Source: Deltaproteobacteria bacterium IMCC39524 (lineage in GTDB: Bacteria; Desulfobacterota; Desulfuromonadia; Desulfuromonadales; BM103). From it: a stretch of 64,000 bases of DNA. The notes below the pieces were generated by a model, which saw only the letters and a program-made list of their open reading frames with translations, was not told where the DNA came from and ran no database searches. Shown piece by piece: positions 35,318 to 43,927 of this stretch; position 1 is the stretch's first letter; every line of letters starts with the position of its first letter. Location of the stretch: the NCBI GenBank assembly GCA_029667085.1, contig JARUHJ010000001.1, forward strand, positions 558,001-622,000, read 5' to 3'. Made by a program: the position numbers and the translations under genes.

Positions 35318-36562
35318 TTAAATCAGCAGTCCAACCACCGCTCCAGTCATGCAGGTTGCCATGGTGCCACTGAGAATCGACTTAAAGCCCAGCGAAACGA
35401 TCTCTTCGCGCCGCTCCGGGGCCATCGACCCCAACCCTCCCAGCATGATCCCCAGGCTGCCAAGGTTCGCAAAGCCACAGAGTGCGTAGGTCATGATGAG
35501 CCGACTTCGTTCACTCAAATCTTCAATCCCGAGAGCTGACAAGTCCAGGTATGCGACCAGCTCATTGAGAATGGTTTTGGTACCAAGCAGACTGCCGGCA
35601 ACCGCTGATTCGTGCCAGGGGATGCCAATAGCCCAGGCTAAAGGGGCAAAGATCCAGCCAAGAAGGCGCTGCAATGTAAGCGCTGCACCATCAACAAAAG
35701 GCAAGATGCCGAGACAGCTATTGACGATACTAACCATTGCAATAAAGACAATTAACAAAGAGATAATATTAAGTAAAAGCTTCAGACCTTCAAGTGTTCC
35801 ATGAACAATTGCGTCCATGGAACTTTTCGCCTGAAGTGAGGGTTTCAGAGTGCCTGCGGTCAGCTCTCCGGAGTGAGGAACCATCAGCAAAGCGACGGAC
35901 AGGGCAGCAGGTGCGCTGATCAGGGACGCCGTCAGAATATGTCCCAACGCATCCGGTATCACAGGCTGCAGGATTGAAGCATAAAGAACAAGTACGGTAC
36001 CGGCGATTGTGCTCATACCACAGGTCATGACCGCAAACAGCTCTCCACGAGTCATCTGCAGAAGATAGGGCCTGACCAGCAATGGAGCCTCGACCATGCC
36101 GACAAAAACATTCGCTGCAGCGCTGACGCCAAGAGCCCCACCTATCCCTAGAGTCCTCTGTAACAGGGCGCTACAACCCTTAACAACCAACGGCAGAACC
36201 CGCCAGTAAAAAAGCAGAGAAGAGAGTGCGCTGATCACAAGAACCAGGGGCAAGGCCCGAAACGCAAGAACGAAAGAACTCCCCGGGAAGGGCTCCTCAA
36301 AAGGCAATGGTGCGCCGCCAAGGTAGCCAAAAACAACAGAGGTGCCGGCCATGGTTGCCTGTTCAATCGCCAACACACCATTGTTCAGCCATACAAAAAG
36401 CAACCGGCTGACCGGTAGCTCAACAAGGATCAAAGCCAGAACAAGCTGCAGGAGAAGGCCTGTGACCACCGTTCTCCAATTGATGTCCTTGCGGCTTTCA
36501 GAAAGACCCCATGCCAGGGCGACCAGAAAGAAGAGGCCGACAAGGCCTTGTAACTGCTGCAT
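35318..36562 (-). CDS. Concentrative nucleoside transporter (CNT, NupC-like)
   Basis: Na+ or H+-coupled nucleoside uptake across the inner membrane. Seen: 414 aa with about ten membrane segments, GSSFVLAFRALPLVLVISAL, NVFVGMVEAPLLVRPYL (the conserved CNT motif near 150), MTCGMSTIAGTVLVLYA and LIMTYALCGFANLGSLGIM, all typical. No purine-riboswitch or nucleoside-operon neighbours seen. A hairpin terminator-like element lies upstream at 36599-36626. Confidence 0.92.
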   Translation of the reverse strand: MQQLQGLVGLFFLVALAWGLSESRKDINWRTVVTGLLLQLVLALILVELPVSRLLFVWLNNGVLAIEQATMAGTSVVFGYLGGAPLPFEEPFPGSSFVLAFRALPLVLVISALSSLLFYWRVLPLVVKGCSALLQRTLGIGGALGVSAAANVFVGMVEAPLLVRPYLLQMTRGELFAVMTCGMSTIAGTVLVLYASILQPVIPDALGHILTASLISAPAALSVALLMVPHSGELTAGTLKPSLQAKSSMDAIVHGTLEGLKLLLNIISLLIVFIAMVSIVNSCLGILPFVDGAALTLQRLLGWIFAPLAWAIGIPWHESAVAGSLLGTKTILNELVAYLDLSALGIEDLSERSRLIMTYALCGFANLGSLGIMLGGLGSMAPERREEIVSLGFKSILSGTMATCMTGAVVGLLI

Positions 36563-36598
36563 AGAAACGACTCCTCTACGACACTAGAACAAGTAAAA

Positions 36599-36626
36599 AG
36601 GGGTTGGCCCGTTCAGGCCAACCCCT
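36599..36626 (-). terminator. Hairpin in the 36.6-kb gap (terminator-like)
   Basis: A perfect 11-bp stem AGGGGTTGGCC / GGCCAACCCCT with a 6-nt loop, followed on the minus strand by TTTTTACTTG. It lies between the second cytochrome gene and the transporter gene. Confidence 0.7.
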
Positions 36627-36821
36627 CAGGGTGCGTATTACAAATCAACGGTGATCACGACTTAACCGGCAGACAGGTCTAACAATGCGGAAATATTTTC
36701 AACGGTTTCTTGTTATGGGTCTCACCATGGCACTAGCCACACTCTACCGGTTGCTGCGGAGTCGGGGTCACATCAAAAGGGTTGAATCAACCTGTGGCAA
36801 ATGACGCTTGGCAGCAGAAAC
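36627..36821. other. Gap between two hairpins, no convincing gene
   Basis: About 195 bp between the hairpins at 36599-36626 and 36822-36850. A 39-codon plus-strand reading frame (36685-36804) with a weak AGG upstream is the only coding possibility and I do not consider it supported. No riboswitch-like structure was recognised. Confidence 0.5.
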
Positions 36822-36850
36822 AAACCCTGGCTGGAAAAATCCAGCCAGGG
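36822..36850 (-). terminator. Terminator of the second 12-heme cytochrome gene
   Basis: A perfect 11-bp stem CCCTGGCTGGA / TCCAGCCAGGG with a 4-nt A-loop, followed on the minus strand by TTTGTTTC; 46 bp after the cytochrome stop. Confidence 0.85.
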
Positions 36851-36895
36851 CGATAAAAAAACAACTTTAAATTACAAGGCCTTAGCTCTTCTTGC

Positions 36896-37687
36896 TTACT
36901 TGGCAGGCCAGTTGTTGAGATCGTGAGCAACGTTATGGCACTCACCACATGTCGGGAAACGCTTGTGCATGCTGTCAGCGTGGGGCAGACCGTGGCAATC
37001 AGTACACTCAGGAACCGTCATGTGCTTGTCAGCGTGACAGGTAGCGCAAGAGATCTGGCTGTGCTTGGCCTGGCTCGCGGTAAGAGTTGCAAAAGCCGTG
37101 TCATGACAAGAGGCACAGAGCTGCGAATCAGTCGTTGCAGGATAAGTCAGACCAAGCGGTTTGTGGGCCTGGTGACAAGTGGCGCAATCAGCCTGAGTCA
37201 TCAACTCGCTGTGAGGCTCGTGACAATCAACACAGTTCGGGATATTGCCGTGGGTGTCTGCATGGCAGAAGTTACAAGCGAAAGTTGCGTGCTTGCTCGG
37301 GCTTGCAACCATCTCCTGGTTAGGACCAGAGTGACAGGAAACGCAAACGACTTTGTGCTCGCCTTCCAAGGTCACGTTGAGAGGCTGATGCGGGTTGTGG
37401 CAGCTCAAGCAAGGAGTCACTATCTCATAGTGGTCACTTCCTTCATGGCAGTTACTACAAGCAGGGATGTTTTCAGGTGAGCTGGGACGATGTTCTTCAT
37501 GACAGGCCTGGCAATCAATTTCCGTTTTATGCGACGCGCCATCTGCGGCGATTTGAGCTGGCTGCTCACTGTGGCACTTGACACAGTCAGACACGGAAAG
37601 AACAGCTTCTTGAGCAATGGCAACAGAGCCAAGACAGGCAACTATGGCCAAGGCAAAAGTTGCAACCAACAGTTTCTTCATCATCAT
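36896..37687 (-). CDS. Small 12-heme periplasmic c-type cytochrome
   Basis: A 263-aa exported cytochrome packed with hemes, about one per 20 residues, likely a periplasmic electron shuttle or wire. Seen: a signal peptide (LLVATFALAIVACLGSVAIA) and twelve CxxCH motifs (CVKCH, CQACH, CSNCH, CLSCH, CVSCH, CNFCH, CVDCH, CATCH, CASCH, CATCH, CTDCH, CGECH), with many additional histidines available for bis-His ligation as in cytochrome c3/c7-type domains. The start follows AGGAGGAG directly; three consecutive ATGs (37687, 37684, 37681) make the exact one uncertain. Monocistronic with its own terminator. Confidence 0.93.
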   Translation of the reverse strand: MMMKKLLVATFALAIVACLGSVAIAQEAVLSVSDCVKCHSEQPAQIAADGASHKTEIDCQACHEEHRPSSPENIPACSNCHEGSDHYEIVTPCLSCHNPHQPLNVTLEGEHKVVCVSCHSGPNQEMVASPSKHATFACNFCHADTHGNIPNCVDCHEPHSELMTQADCATCHQAHKPLGLTYPATTDSQLCASCHDTAFATLTASQAKHSQISCATCHADKHMTVPECTDCHGLPHADSMHKRFPTCGECHNVAHDLNNWPAK

Positions 37688-37934
37688 TCTCCTCCTCAAA
37701 AGAAAAACCCTAAAGATATGTTTGAATACACAAACGGCATATAAATAAAATCAGATAAACAGAACTGCTTTTTTAACTTTTCGGGCCGTCGAGTGTCAAT
37801 AACAAAATGGGACAAGCCAATCATTTTAAAAGCTGAATACCTTAATCAATTAGCGGGTTTCCAGAGGGATTGAAGCGTACCGATTCATTTTCAGAAGTGG
37901 GTTTTTTTCTGTTTGGATTGCAGACAAAATAAAA

Positions 37935-37960
37935 GCCCCATGGCTATGAAGCCATGGGGC
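37935..37960 (-). terminator. Terminator after tRNA-Gly (GCC)
   Basis: A perfect 11-bp stem GCCCCATGGCT / AGCCATGGGGC with a 4-nt loop, followed on the minus strand by TTTTATTTTGTC, just after the tRNA. Confidence 0.88.
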
Positions 37961-37969
37961 ATTATTTTA

Positions 37970-38044
37970 TGGAGCGGGACACGAGATTCGAACTCGCGAC
38001 TTCGACCTTGGCAAGGTCGCACTCTACCACTGAGTTAGTCCCGC
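37970..38044 (-). tRNA. tRNA-Gly (GCC)
   Basis: 75 nt with encoded CCA. Acceptor GCGGGAC / GTCCCGC, anticodon loop TTGCCAA (anticodon GCC) on stem CGACC / GGTCG, T-loop TTCGAAT. Complements the CCC-reading tRNA-Gly pair near 20 kb. Confidence 0.96.
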
Positions 38045-38077
38045 AAAATTGTCGGCGGTCAGTGCCAACGGATGCAC

Positions 38078-38107
38078 TTTATAGCAAAAGCCCTCCGAAC
38101 AAGTCAA
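38078..38107 (-). promoter_or_regulatory. Promoter of tRNA-Gly (GCC)
   Basis: Minus strand TTGACT, 18-nt spacer, TATAAA; the -10 is about 33 bp from the tRNA 5' end, so a short leader is cut off by processing. Confidence 0.65.
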
Positions 38108-38134
38108 CCGAAATTTTCAACCTTCTGAAAAAGA

Positions 38135-38722
38135 TTAGCGAGCAAAGACACGGAAAAACTTCTGCAGGTAATCAATTCCGGACCAGAGGGTTAAGACAAA
38201 GGCAATCGCAAAGAAGAAAATACCGAAGTTATGCATATTTACGTGGAAGACCCCCCACTCCAGACCGAAGAACCAGTAGTAGTCGTAATGTAGCATCAGG
38301 CCGGGAATGGCGATCATCTGGTAAATCGTCTTGTACTTGCCGAGATCGCTGGCATCGATAACGATACCTTCTGACGAAGCGATTGAACGCAAGCCAGTAA
38401 CAATCATTTCACGCGCAAGAATCACAAACACCGCCCATGCTGGAACCCGGTCAAGGGGAATCAGCATGATCAGGGCCGCCATAACAATCAGCTTGTCTGC
38501 GAGGGGGTCGAGAAATTTCCCGAGGACGGTAACAACTCCCCACTTGCGCGCCAGCCAGCCATCGATAAAATCGGTCACGGCAGCCAGCCCAAAGATTGCC
38601 GCCGCCCACATGCTGGAGAAACGACTATCTGAGAGTAACAGGATAACCAGAACCGGCACAGCGGCAACGCGTGCGAGGGTTAACAGGTTAGGCAGGTTAA
38701 GTAGGCCGGTGCGCAGATTCAT
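38135..38722 (-). CDS. pgsA: CDP-diacylglycerol--glycerol-3-phosphate 3-phosphatidyltransferase
   Basis: Commits CDP-diacylglycerol to phosphatidylglycerol synthesis in the inner membrane. Seen: NLPNLLTLARVAAVPV at the N-terminus and the CDP-alcohol phosphotransferase motif D-G-x2-A-R-x8-G-x3-D-x3-D as DGWLARKWGVVTVLGKFLDPLAD, spread over residues 54-76, plus about five membrane segments; 195 aa. Its ATG overlaps the transglycosylase stop by 4 bp. Confidence 0.95.
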   Translation of the reverse strand: MNLRTGLLNLPNLLTLARVAAVPVLVILLLSDSRFSSMWAAAIFGLAAVTDFIDGWLARKWGVVTVLGKFLDPLADKLIVMAALIMLIPLDRVPAWAVFVILAREMIVTGLRSIASSEGIVIDASDLGKYKTIYQMIAIPGLMLHYDYYWFFGLEWGVFHVNMHNFGIFFFAIAFVLTLWSGIDYLQKFFRVFAR

Positions 38723-39309
38723 AAGAGGGGGTCACCGGCTTGACGATAATAGTCAAGATAGCGCTTAACTTTTTTGACATATTTCTGGGTTTCATCGTAA
38801 GGAGGGATACCGCCGTAGCGCTTGACCGTGCTCGGTCCCGAGTTATAGGCAGCCAGGGCCAATTCAACATCATTATTAAACAGGTCAAGCATCATGCGCA
38901 GGTACTCACTTCCACCGCGGATGTTTTCATAAGGGTCGAAAGGGTTTGAGACCTTGAGATCCTTCGCTGTTTCCGGAATCAACTGCATCAGGCCCTGAGC
39001 ACCCTTGCGGGAGACAACCCTCGGTTGGTAATCACTTTCGACCTTGATCACGGCCTTAACCAGGGCTTCTTCAAGTTGATACGACGTGGCGTGGCGACGA
39101 ATAATATCAAGATAGGAACGATTGGAAGCTTTAACCGGGGCCTCTTCTTTCATGTACATATCATAGCGACCGTGAGTCGGCGTATCGGTAAAATGCACGC
39201 GACCACTGGCGTCCACATAACGATAAATGTCAGCATCAGCAGGTGGAATCACCACAAATAGCGACATGAGGAGCACCACAACTAAAGCTATGTTACGCAC
39301 GAGAATCAT
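38719..39309 (-). CDS. Lytic transglycosylase with DUF4124 N-terminal region
   Basis: Cleaves peptidoglycan glycan strands. Seen: signal peptide (about 1-27), a DUF4124-like DIYRYVDASGRVHFTDTP segment, then an SLT domain with catalytic Glu in VIKVESDYQP, GAQGLMQLIPETAKDL, and LALAAYNSGPSTVKRYGGIPP; 196 aa, a normal size for this short type. It is upstream of and overlaps pgsA. Divergent from nadB. Confidence 0.92.
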   Translation of the reverse strand: MILVRNIALVVVLLMSLFVVIPPADADIYRYVDASGRVHFTDTPTHGRYDMYMKEEAPVKASNRSYLDIIRRHATSYQLEEALVKAVIKVESDYQPRVVSRKGAQGLMQLIPETAKDLKVSNPFDPYENIRGGSEYLRMMLDLFNNDVELALAAYNSGPSTVKRYGGIPPYDETQKYVKKVKRYLDYYRQAGDPLL

Positions 39310-39373
39310 CAAAAGGGACCTTTCATCACTCCTGTATATATGAAAAACCTCTGTATTTCAACAAGTTTAGGTC

Positions 39374-39402
39374 TTGACAGGGACCTGTTGCGCTCGGATA
39401 AT
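39374..39402 (+). promoter_or_regulatory. Promoter upstream of nadB
   Basis: Plus strand TTGACA, 17-nt spacer, GATAAT, 69 bp before the nadB ATG. The only strong candidate in the divergent spacer. Confidence 0.7.
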
Positions 39403-39471
39403 GAGTTTCCCTGAAAAGAGCCGTGATTTAACATTATTGATTCACATTGCAAACCACAGGCCATCTCCCAT

Positions 39472-41070
39472 ATGAAGATAACATCTGATTTCCTCGTAGT
39501 CGGCAGCGGCATCGCCGGCCTCTGCTACGCCCTGACAGTAGCAGAACATGGCCAGGTTGCGTTGATTACAAAGAGGGATATCTCGACAACCGCAACCAGA
39601 CTCGCTCAAGGCGGCATCGCAGCTGTATCCAATGCTGACGACTCTTTTGAGCAACATATTAAGGATACCATGGAAGCCGGAGCATGGCTCCCCGACGATG
39701 AAATCGTCCGCATGGTGGTCGAAAATGGTCCGAAAGCGATAGAAGACCTGATCAAATGGGGCGTCAACTTCTCCCGTAAAGAAGACCAGTCCTACGATTT
39801 GACCAGAGAAGGTGGTCACAGCCAACGACGCATCTACCACTCCAAGGACGAAACCGGCAAAGAGATCGAACGGGCCCTGGTAGAAGCGGTCCAGGCTCAT
39901 CCGAACATCACGATCTACGAAAATCATGTCGCCGTAGATCTGATCACGGAAGCCAAGGTTACCAGGCGTCGCCTCAAGCCCGATCGCTGCCTGGGCGTTT
40001 ATGCCCTCAACCGTGAATTGGGCCAGGTCGGAACCTTCGAGGCCCCCATAACAGTGCTTGCAACCGGAGGTGCTGGCAAAGTCTACCTCTACACCTGCAA
40101 TCCTGACATTGCGACCGGTGATGGCATCGCCATGGCTTACCGGGCCGGTGCAACCATCGCCAACATGGAATTCATGCAGTTCCATCCCACGACCCTCTAT
40201 CATCCTCACGCCAAGAGTTTTCTGATCTCAGAGGCGGTCAGGGGTGAAGGTGCCATCTTAAGGCGCAGCGACGGCACCGCCTTTATGGAGAACTACCACC
40301 CGCTGAAAGACCTGGCTCCGCGAGACATCGTCGCCCGGGCCATCGACCATGAGATGAAGGTCCACGGAGATGACTGCGCCTTCCTCGATATTACGCACAT
40401 GGACCCGGAGTTCATCAAGGATCGTTTCCCGCATATCTACGAAACCTGTCTCTCCTATGGGATAGACATGACAAAAGAGGCGATCCCGGTGGTCCCTGCC
40501 GCTCATTATCTCTGCGGCGGTATCAAGGTGGATTCCTGGGGAGAAACCGATATCGACAATCTCTTTGCCATTGGCGAAGTTTCCTGCAGCGGCCTGCATG
40601 GAGCCAATCGGTTGGCCAGCAACAGCCTGCTGGAAGGGATTGTATTTGCCCAGCGTGCGGCAGAGAAGTCACTGGAGCTTGCCAGCAAGCCCATCCCCCC
40701 CTGCCCCACTATCGACCCATGGGACTCAGGGAGTGCAAAAGACAGCGATGAAGAGGTGGTAGTTGCCCACAACTGGGATGAAATTCGACTCTGTATGTGG
40801 AACTATGTCGGCATAGTACGCTCCGACAAGCGATTGATCAGGGCCCTGCGTCGCGTCCAGATGATTCAGGAAGAGATTACAGATTATTACTGGGACTTCC
40901 TGATTACTCCAGACCTTATCGAGTTGCGCAACATCGCCACAGTGGCCGAGCTGATCATCCGCTGTGCCTTGCGTCGCAAAGAAAGCCGCGGTCTGCACTA
41001 CAATATCGACTACCTGGAAAAGGATGATATCCACTGGAAGCAGTACACCCTGATCCGTAAAACATTCTAG
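39472..41070 (+). CDS. nadB: L-aspartate oxidase
   Basis: Oxidises L-aspartate to iminoaspartate for NAD synthesis, using fumarate or oxygen. Seen: the FAD-binding VVGSGIAGLCYAL (GxGxxG) near residue 8, TRLAQGGIAAV, EGGHSQRRIYH near 125, ATGGAGKVY, EFMQFHPTTLY, RGEGAILRR and GLHGANRLASNSLLEG, all NadB/SdhA-family signatures; 532 aa. nadA and nadC are not in the window. Starts a plus-strand run with chorismate mutase. Confidence 0.96.
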   Translation: MKITSDFLVVGSGIAGLCYALTVAEHGQVALITKRDISTTATRLAQGGIAAVSNADDSFEQHIKDTMEAGAWLPDDEIVRMVVENGPKAIEDLIKWGVNFSRKEDQSYDLTREGGHSQRRIYHSKDETGKEIERALVEAVQAHPNITIYENHVAVDLITEAKVTRRRLKPDRCLGVYALNRELGQVGTFEAPITVLATGGAGKVYLYTCNPDIATGDGIAMAYRAGATIANMEFMQFHPTTLYHPHAKSFLISEAVRGEGAILRRSDGTAFMENYHPLKDLAPRDIVARAIDHEMKVHGDDCAFLDITHMDPEFIKDRFPHIYETCLSYGIDMTKEAIPVVPAAHYLCGGIKVDSWGETDIDNLFAIGEVSCSGLHGANRLASNSLLEGIVFAQRAAEKSLELASKPIPPCPTIDPWDSGSAKDSDEEVVVAHNWDEIRLCMWNYVGIVRSDKRLIRALRRVQMIQEEITDYYWDFLITPDLIELRNIATVAELIIRCALRRKESRGLHYNIDYLEKDDIHWKQYTLIRKTF

Positions 41071-41117
41071 CCACTAATATTACCAATGGTTGAGAGTGCA
41101 TAGAACGGGAGAAGATT

Positions 41118-41390
41118 GTGACAATTGACGATTACCGTAAGGAGATTAACCGGCTTGACGGCGAACTGCTGCGCATATTCAACGAGCGCGCGGCGCTGGC
41201 TTTAAAGATCGGTGAGATCAAAAAAGAGATGAGTATTCCGGTTTACGATCCGGCGAGAGAAAAGCGGATCTTTGATGCCATGTCCAAGGACAACCCCGGA
41301 CCACTGGAAAACGAGGCCATCATCCGCCTTTTTGAACGTGTTATTGACGAGTCACGCCGCCTCGAGCGGATTCGCACGAAAGGTCTGTAA
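41118..41390 (+). CDS. Chorismate mutase (AroQ class), stand-alone
   Basis: Converts chorismate to prephenate for Phe/Tyr synthesis. 90 aa. Seen by alignment to the E. coli P-protein mutase domain: Arg7, Arg24, Lys35, Asp44, Arg47, Glu48 and a C-terminal DESRRLE with Glu where E. coli has Gln88 (Glu occurs naturally in yeast-type enzymes). No prephenate dehydratase or dehydrogenase is fused. The start is a GTG with GGGAGAAG upstream. The next gene follows after 3 bp. Confidence 0.92.
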   Translation: MTIDDYRKEINRLDGELLRIFNERAALALKIGEIKKEMSIPVYDPAREKRIFDAMSKDNPGPLENEAIIRLFERVIDESRRLERIRTKGL

Positions 41391-41393
41391 AAT

Positions 41394-41603
41394 ATGCTGA
41401 TTGTCATGAGAAAAAATGCCCACGAGAGTGAACTTGAAGACGTGAAACAATACCTGGTCGATCACGACTTCGACTTCCATCAGTCGACCGGAGCTAACCG
41501 TACCATCATCGGAGTTATCGGCAACCCCGACACGGCCAACCGGGCAGAACTGGAAAGCAAGAGCGGTGTTCACGTGATTTTTAAAATTCCCGATGAAACG
41601 TAA
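41394..41603 (+). CDS. Isolated DAHP-synthase N-terminal (ferredoxin-like) regulatory domain
   Basis: 69 aa. Seen: MLIVMRKNAHESELEDVKQYL, HQSTGANRTIIGVIGNPDT, and GVHVIFKIPDET before a TAA. This is the FL-type allosteric domain that precedes the barrel in DAHP synthases (aroF/aroG type I-beta), in normal length. The catalytic barrel that should follow is missing; at the stop the sequence changes into the repeat element at 41604-42134. It is 3 bp after chorismate mutase, so it may either be a truncated synthase gene or a stand-alone regulator that acts on that mutase or on a barrel encoded elsewhere. Confidence 0.8.
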   Translation: MLIVMRKNAHESELEDVKQYLVDHDFDFHQSTGANRTIIGVIGNPDTANRAELESKSGVHVIFKIPDET

Positions 41604-42134
41604 AGGATGATTGCTGAACAGCTTCGCTGTCGCCGAAAGGCCGCCTCAAGTTGCTGGCAGAGTTTGGTTTTGTTTAGAGACAAAAAGCAAAACCGTCGGG
41701 GTTGCCCGACAGCAACGTCATTTTCTTTGTAGCGACAAAGACAACGGAGCAAAAGAAAGCTTGGCGCTGCGCTAGGCGTGTCTGGCTCGCTATCTCAGCA
41801 ACCGCAATTCAGAGAAGTGGATCCGACAACCATGCAACAGATTCCCCCTTCTTGACGAGGCCCTTGAGAACCGCTACCTCGGCAATAGAACCGAAGCCTC
41901 TGCTGTTACGTTTTTTGCTACTGGAAAGCAACACAGACAGGCCCCCTGAAACGGGCCTGAATGCAATATCTTCTCCCTGTAAACAACTCAGAAAGATGGC
42001 AAAGGAATATGCCCTCCGCTTGGAGCTAGGCTTTTTTGCTTACTTTTGTCACCGTCTGGACAAAAGTAAGACGTTTGGCGGGACGCGACCCGCCGGTTTT
42101 GCCTTTAGCCTTTCAAAACACAAAAGGGCAGAGG
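41604..42134. repeat. Structured inverted-repeat element, probably non-coding
   Basis: A 531-bp gap with four clear hairpins: GTCGGG-GTTG-CCCGAC (41696-41711), TCTTTGT-AGCG-ACAAAGA (about 41722-41742), TTACTTTTGTC / GACAAAAGTAA (about 42037-42069) and GGCGGG-ACGCGA-CCCGCC (about 42077-42095). Its outer ends carry GCAAAACCGTCGGG (41687-41700) and CCCGCCGGTTTTGC (42089-42102), inverted with one mismatch. This looks like a small non-autonomous element or extragenic repeat. A 162-codon frame inside (41702-42190) runs through the hairpins and into the next gene and is taken as spurious. Confidence 0.7.
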
Positions 42135-43220
42135 TCAATCAGCCCACACTCTTAAAACCCTCTCAACAACATCCCTGCCCTGCTCCATAACTCGCTCTTT
42201 CCAAGCATCGTCATCGGGGTAGAACGCTCTCAAAAGGGCTTCTTTTATCTCATCGGCATGACGGGACCCTAAGTCACCATGATGATGCAGCCAGTTCTCC
42301 GCTCTAAGGGCTTTAAACACAGTCATCGTTGGCAAAGTTCCGAATTCAAGACCGACAGCAGTGACTTCAGAAGTTGGCAGCATATCGACAAAGGCCTGGT
42401 TGATCGTACCAACCAGACGGCTTGACACTGAGGCCCCTGCAATCGTTGATTTGACTCGCTCAACGCCCCAGATTGAGACCGAGCGCCCAAACACAGGGTC
42501 ATCCTCCGCAGCATCCACAACCACCTCGCCCTTGCCATACGACCCAAGGCCGGTATGCAGGTCAACGACCGTAACACGGGAGCAGTTTGTCAGATGCTTT
42601 TTTGTGAGACTACGCAGGAGCTGGTTCGACCAGACCTCAAAATGACCGCCGTAAAAAAGTCCCTGAGGGTGCGAGTACTGGCCATGCGTCACAGCGTGTT
42701 GCAACCTGGAGCGACCATGGCAGAGACGGTACCAGAGGATTTTCAGTTGAGCTGACAGTTCAGTGACACGGGAGATAGAGCGGGGAGCAATTGCCGTTGC
42801 CAGCTGGTCATAATCATAATTATTCGGTCCGGAGCTGGTATGATCGATAAAGTTTCGGTTTAAATCAACATTGTCTTCGTTAAACCTTCTCTTCTCGGCA
42901 AAGCCGTAAGGATTCAGGGCGTGGATTATGATGACTTTAACATCAGGACACAGTTGACGAAAAACTCCTTCAAGCAACAAACCTGTTTGAATACCGGAGC
43001 CGGCAAACCCTTCGACACCATGAGTGCCGGAGATCATGACCAAAGCGTTTACAGAATCGGCCTGGCCAAGGGCTGCGACGTCTGTAAAGAGTTCCTCACC
43101 TTTTTCTGAAAGTGCCGGAGCCATAAAACTCTCTATTTCAGCACCGCAAGCGTGAGCCGCAGCGAGAAAAGATTGTCGTGCAGAGCTATAATCAGGAGGG
43201 AAATATTGTGCTGCTTGCAT
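42135..43220 (-). CDS. DUF2817-type M14-like carboxypeptidase-family protein
   Basis: 361 aa, zinc-peptidase-like. Seen: SGTHGVEGFAGSGIQ near residue 65, HALNPYGFAEKRRFNEDNVDLNRNF and VVDLHTGLGSYGKGEVV, the metal-binding H..E and downstream His of the M14/DUF2817 group, and LEFGTLPTMTVFKALRAENWLHHH near the end. Substrate unknown. The start at 43220 gives the family N-terminus; the ORF runs 24 residues further upstream into a hydrophobic, unlikely extension. Confidence 0.85.
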   Translation of the reverse strand: MQAAQYFPPDYSSARQSFLAAAHACGAEIESFMAPALSEKGEELFTDVAALGQADSVNALVMISGTHGVEGFAGSGIQTGLLLEGVFRQLCPDVKVIIIHALNPYGFAEKRRFNEDNVDLNRNFIDHTSSGPNNYDYDQLATAIAPRSISRVTELSAQLKILWYRLCHGRSRLQHAVTHGQYSHPQGLFYGGHFEVWSNQLLRSLTKKHLTNCSRVTVVDLHTGLGSYGKGEVVVDAAEDDPVFGRSVSIWGVERVKSTIAGASVSSRLVGTINQAFVDMLPTSEVTAVGLEFGTLPTMTVFKALRAENWLHHHGDLGSRHADEIKEALLRAFYPDDDAWKERVMEQGRDVVERVLRVWAD

Positions 43221-43249
43221 AGCACTCTCATTTGCCAGGCATAAGATTG

Positions 43250-43301
43250 AACAAAAAAAACCGGGAGAAACATAGCGACCAAACTGTTTCAATCCCGGCC
43301 T
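43250..43301 (-). terminator. Terminator of the gene at 43324-43740
   Basis: On the minus strand CCGGGATTGAAACA pairs with TGTTTCTCCCGG (small internal loop) and is followed by a run of eight T, 30-70 bp after the stop. Confidence 0.8.
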
Positions 43302-43323
43302 TCAGCCCCGTGCTTTCAGATTT

Positions 43324-43740
43324 TCAGTGACTCATACTTCCGAATATATCTCTAACTTCCTGGTCAAGTTGTGAGCAGGGAGTTACCACAACCTCTTTCC
43401 CTGCCACATTGGTCTTGAAACGCTGTGCATCCATATTGTGCATGTACGCATCGCGAAGTTGATCATTCAACTTTTGAATCTGAGCTTGATCAAGGCCCTT
43501 CTCTTTGGCTGCAGCTATAAAACTCTTTACAGCACCATCCTGAATCATAGCGACACCAAACTTCTTCGGTGGTTTACCAATAAATACGTAGGCATGATCT
43601 TGCGCCGGGACAACTTCAAGTGGGTCTTTGACCTGCCCCATGAGGTCCTGCAACTGATCTTCAAATTCGTGAACTTGTTCAGCAGCAGGATTGCCCGAAT
43701 CAAGCTTAGGGTACTCCAACTTCTTACTGAAAAATCCCAT
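43324..43740 (-). CDS. Hypothetical protein (about 138 aa)
   Basis: Not recognised. Seen: a hydrophilic protein without signal peptide; a helical middle (VKSFIAAAKEKGLDQAQIQKL and LNDQLRDAYMHNMDAQRF) and a C-terminal PCSQLDQEVRDIFGSMSH. A strand-rich segment AYVFIGKPPKKFGVAMIQDG precedes it. AGGAG lies 6 nt before the ATG at 43740. It ends at a good terminator, so it is probably expressed on its own. Confidence 0.75.
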   Translation of the reverse strand: MGFFSKKLEYPKLDSGNPAAEQVHEFEDQLQDLMGQVKDPLEVVPAQDHAYVFIGKPPKKFGVAMIQDGAVKSFIAAAKEKGLDQAQIQKLNDQLRDAYMHNMDAQRFKTNVAGKEVVVTPCSQLDQEVRDIFGSMSH

Positions 43741-43927
43741 CATTAACTCCTTCCTTGAATTAACGGGGCTAACTACATGTTTTTAGACTAGCAGGGAATT
43801 GAGACAATTCAAGTTGCTGATAAATATAGCCTTTATCCTAAAAAAACGGGCTTGCAGCCGAAACAAAAGTTTAACGCAAAGGCGCAAACAGGTCGTGCTC
43901 CCTATTGTTCAGCTTATAGAGGCTCGG

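Noticed and set aside
36685-36804. 39-codon plus-strand frame between the two hairpins
   Set aside because: Only a weak AGG upstream, no family and no transcription signal; left as unsupported.
36563-36895. Purine riboswitch upstream of the nucleoside transporter
   Set aside because: No conserved aptamer core is visible, only two simple hairpins.
41702-42190. 162-codon plus-strand frame
   Set aside because: It runs through hairpins of the inverted-repeat element and into the DUF2817 gene, and has no recognisable domain or ribosome-binding site.
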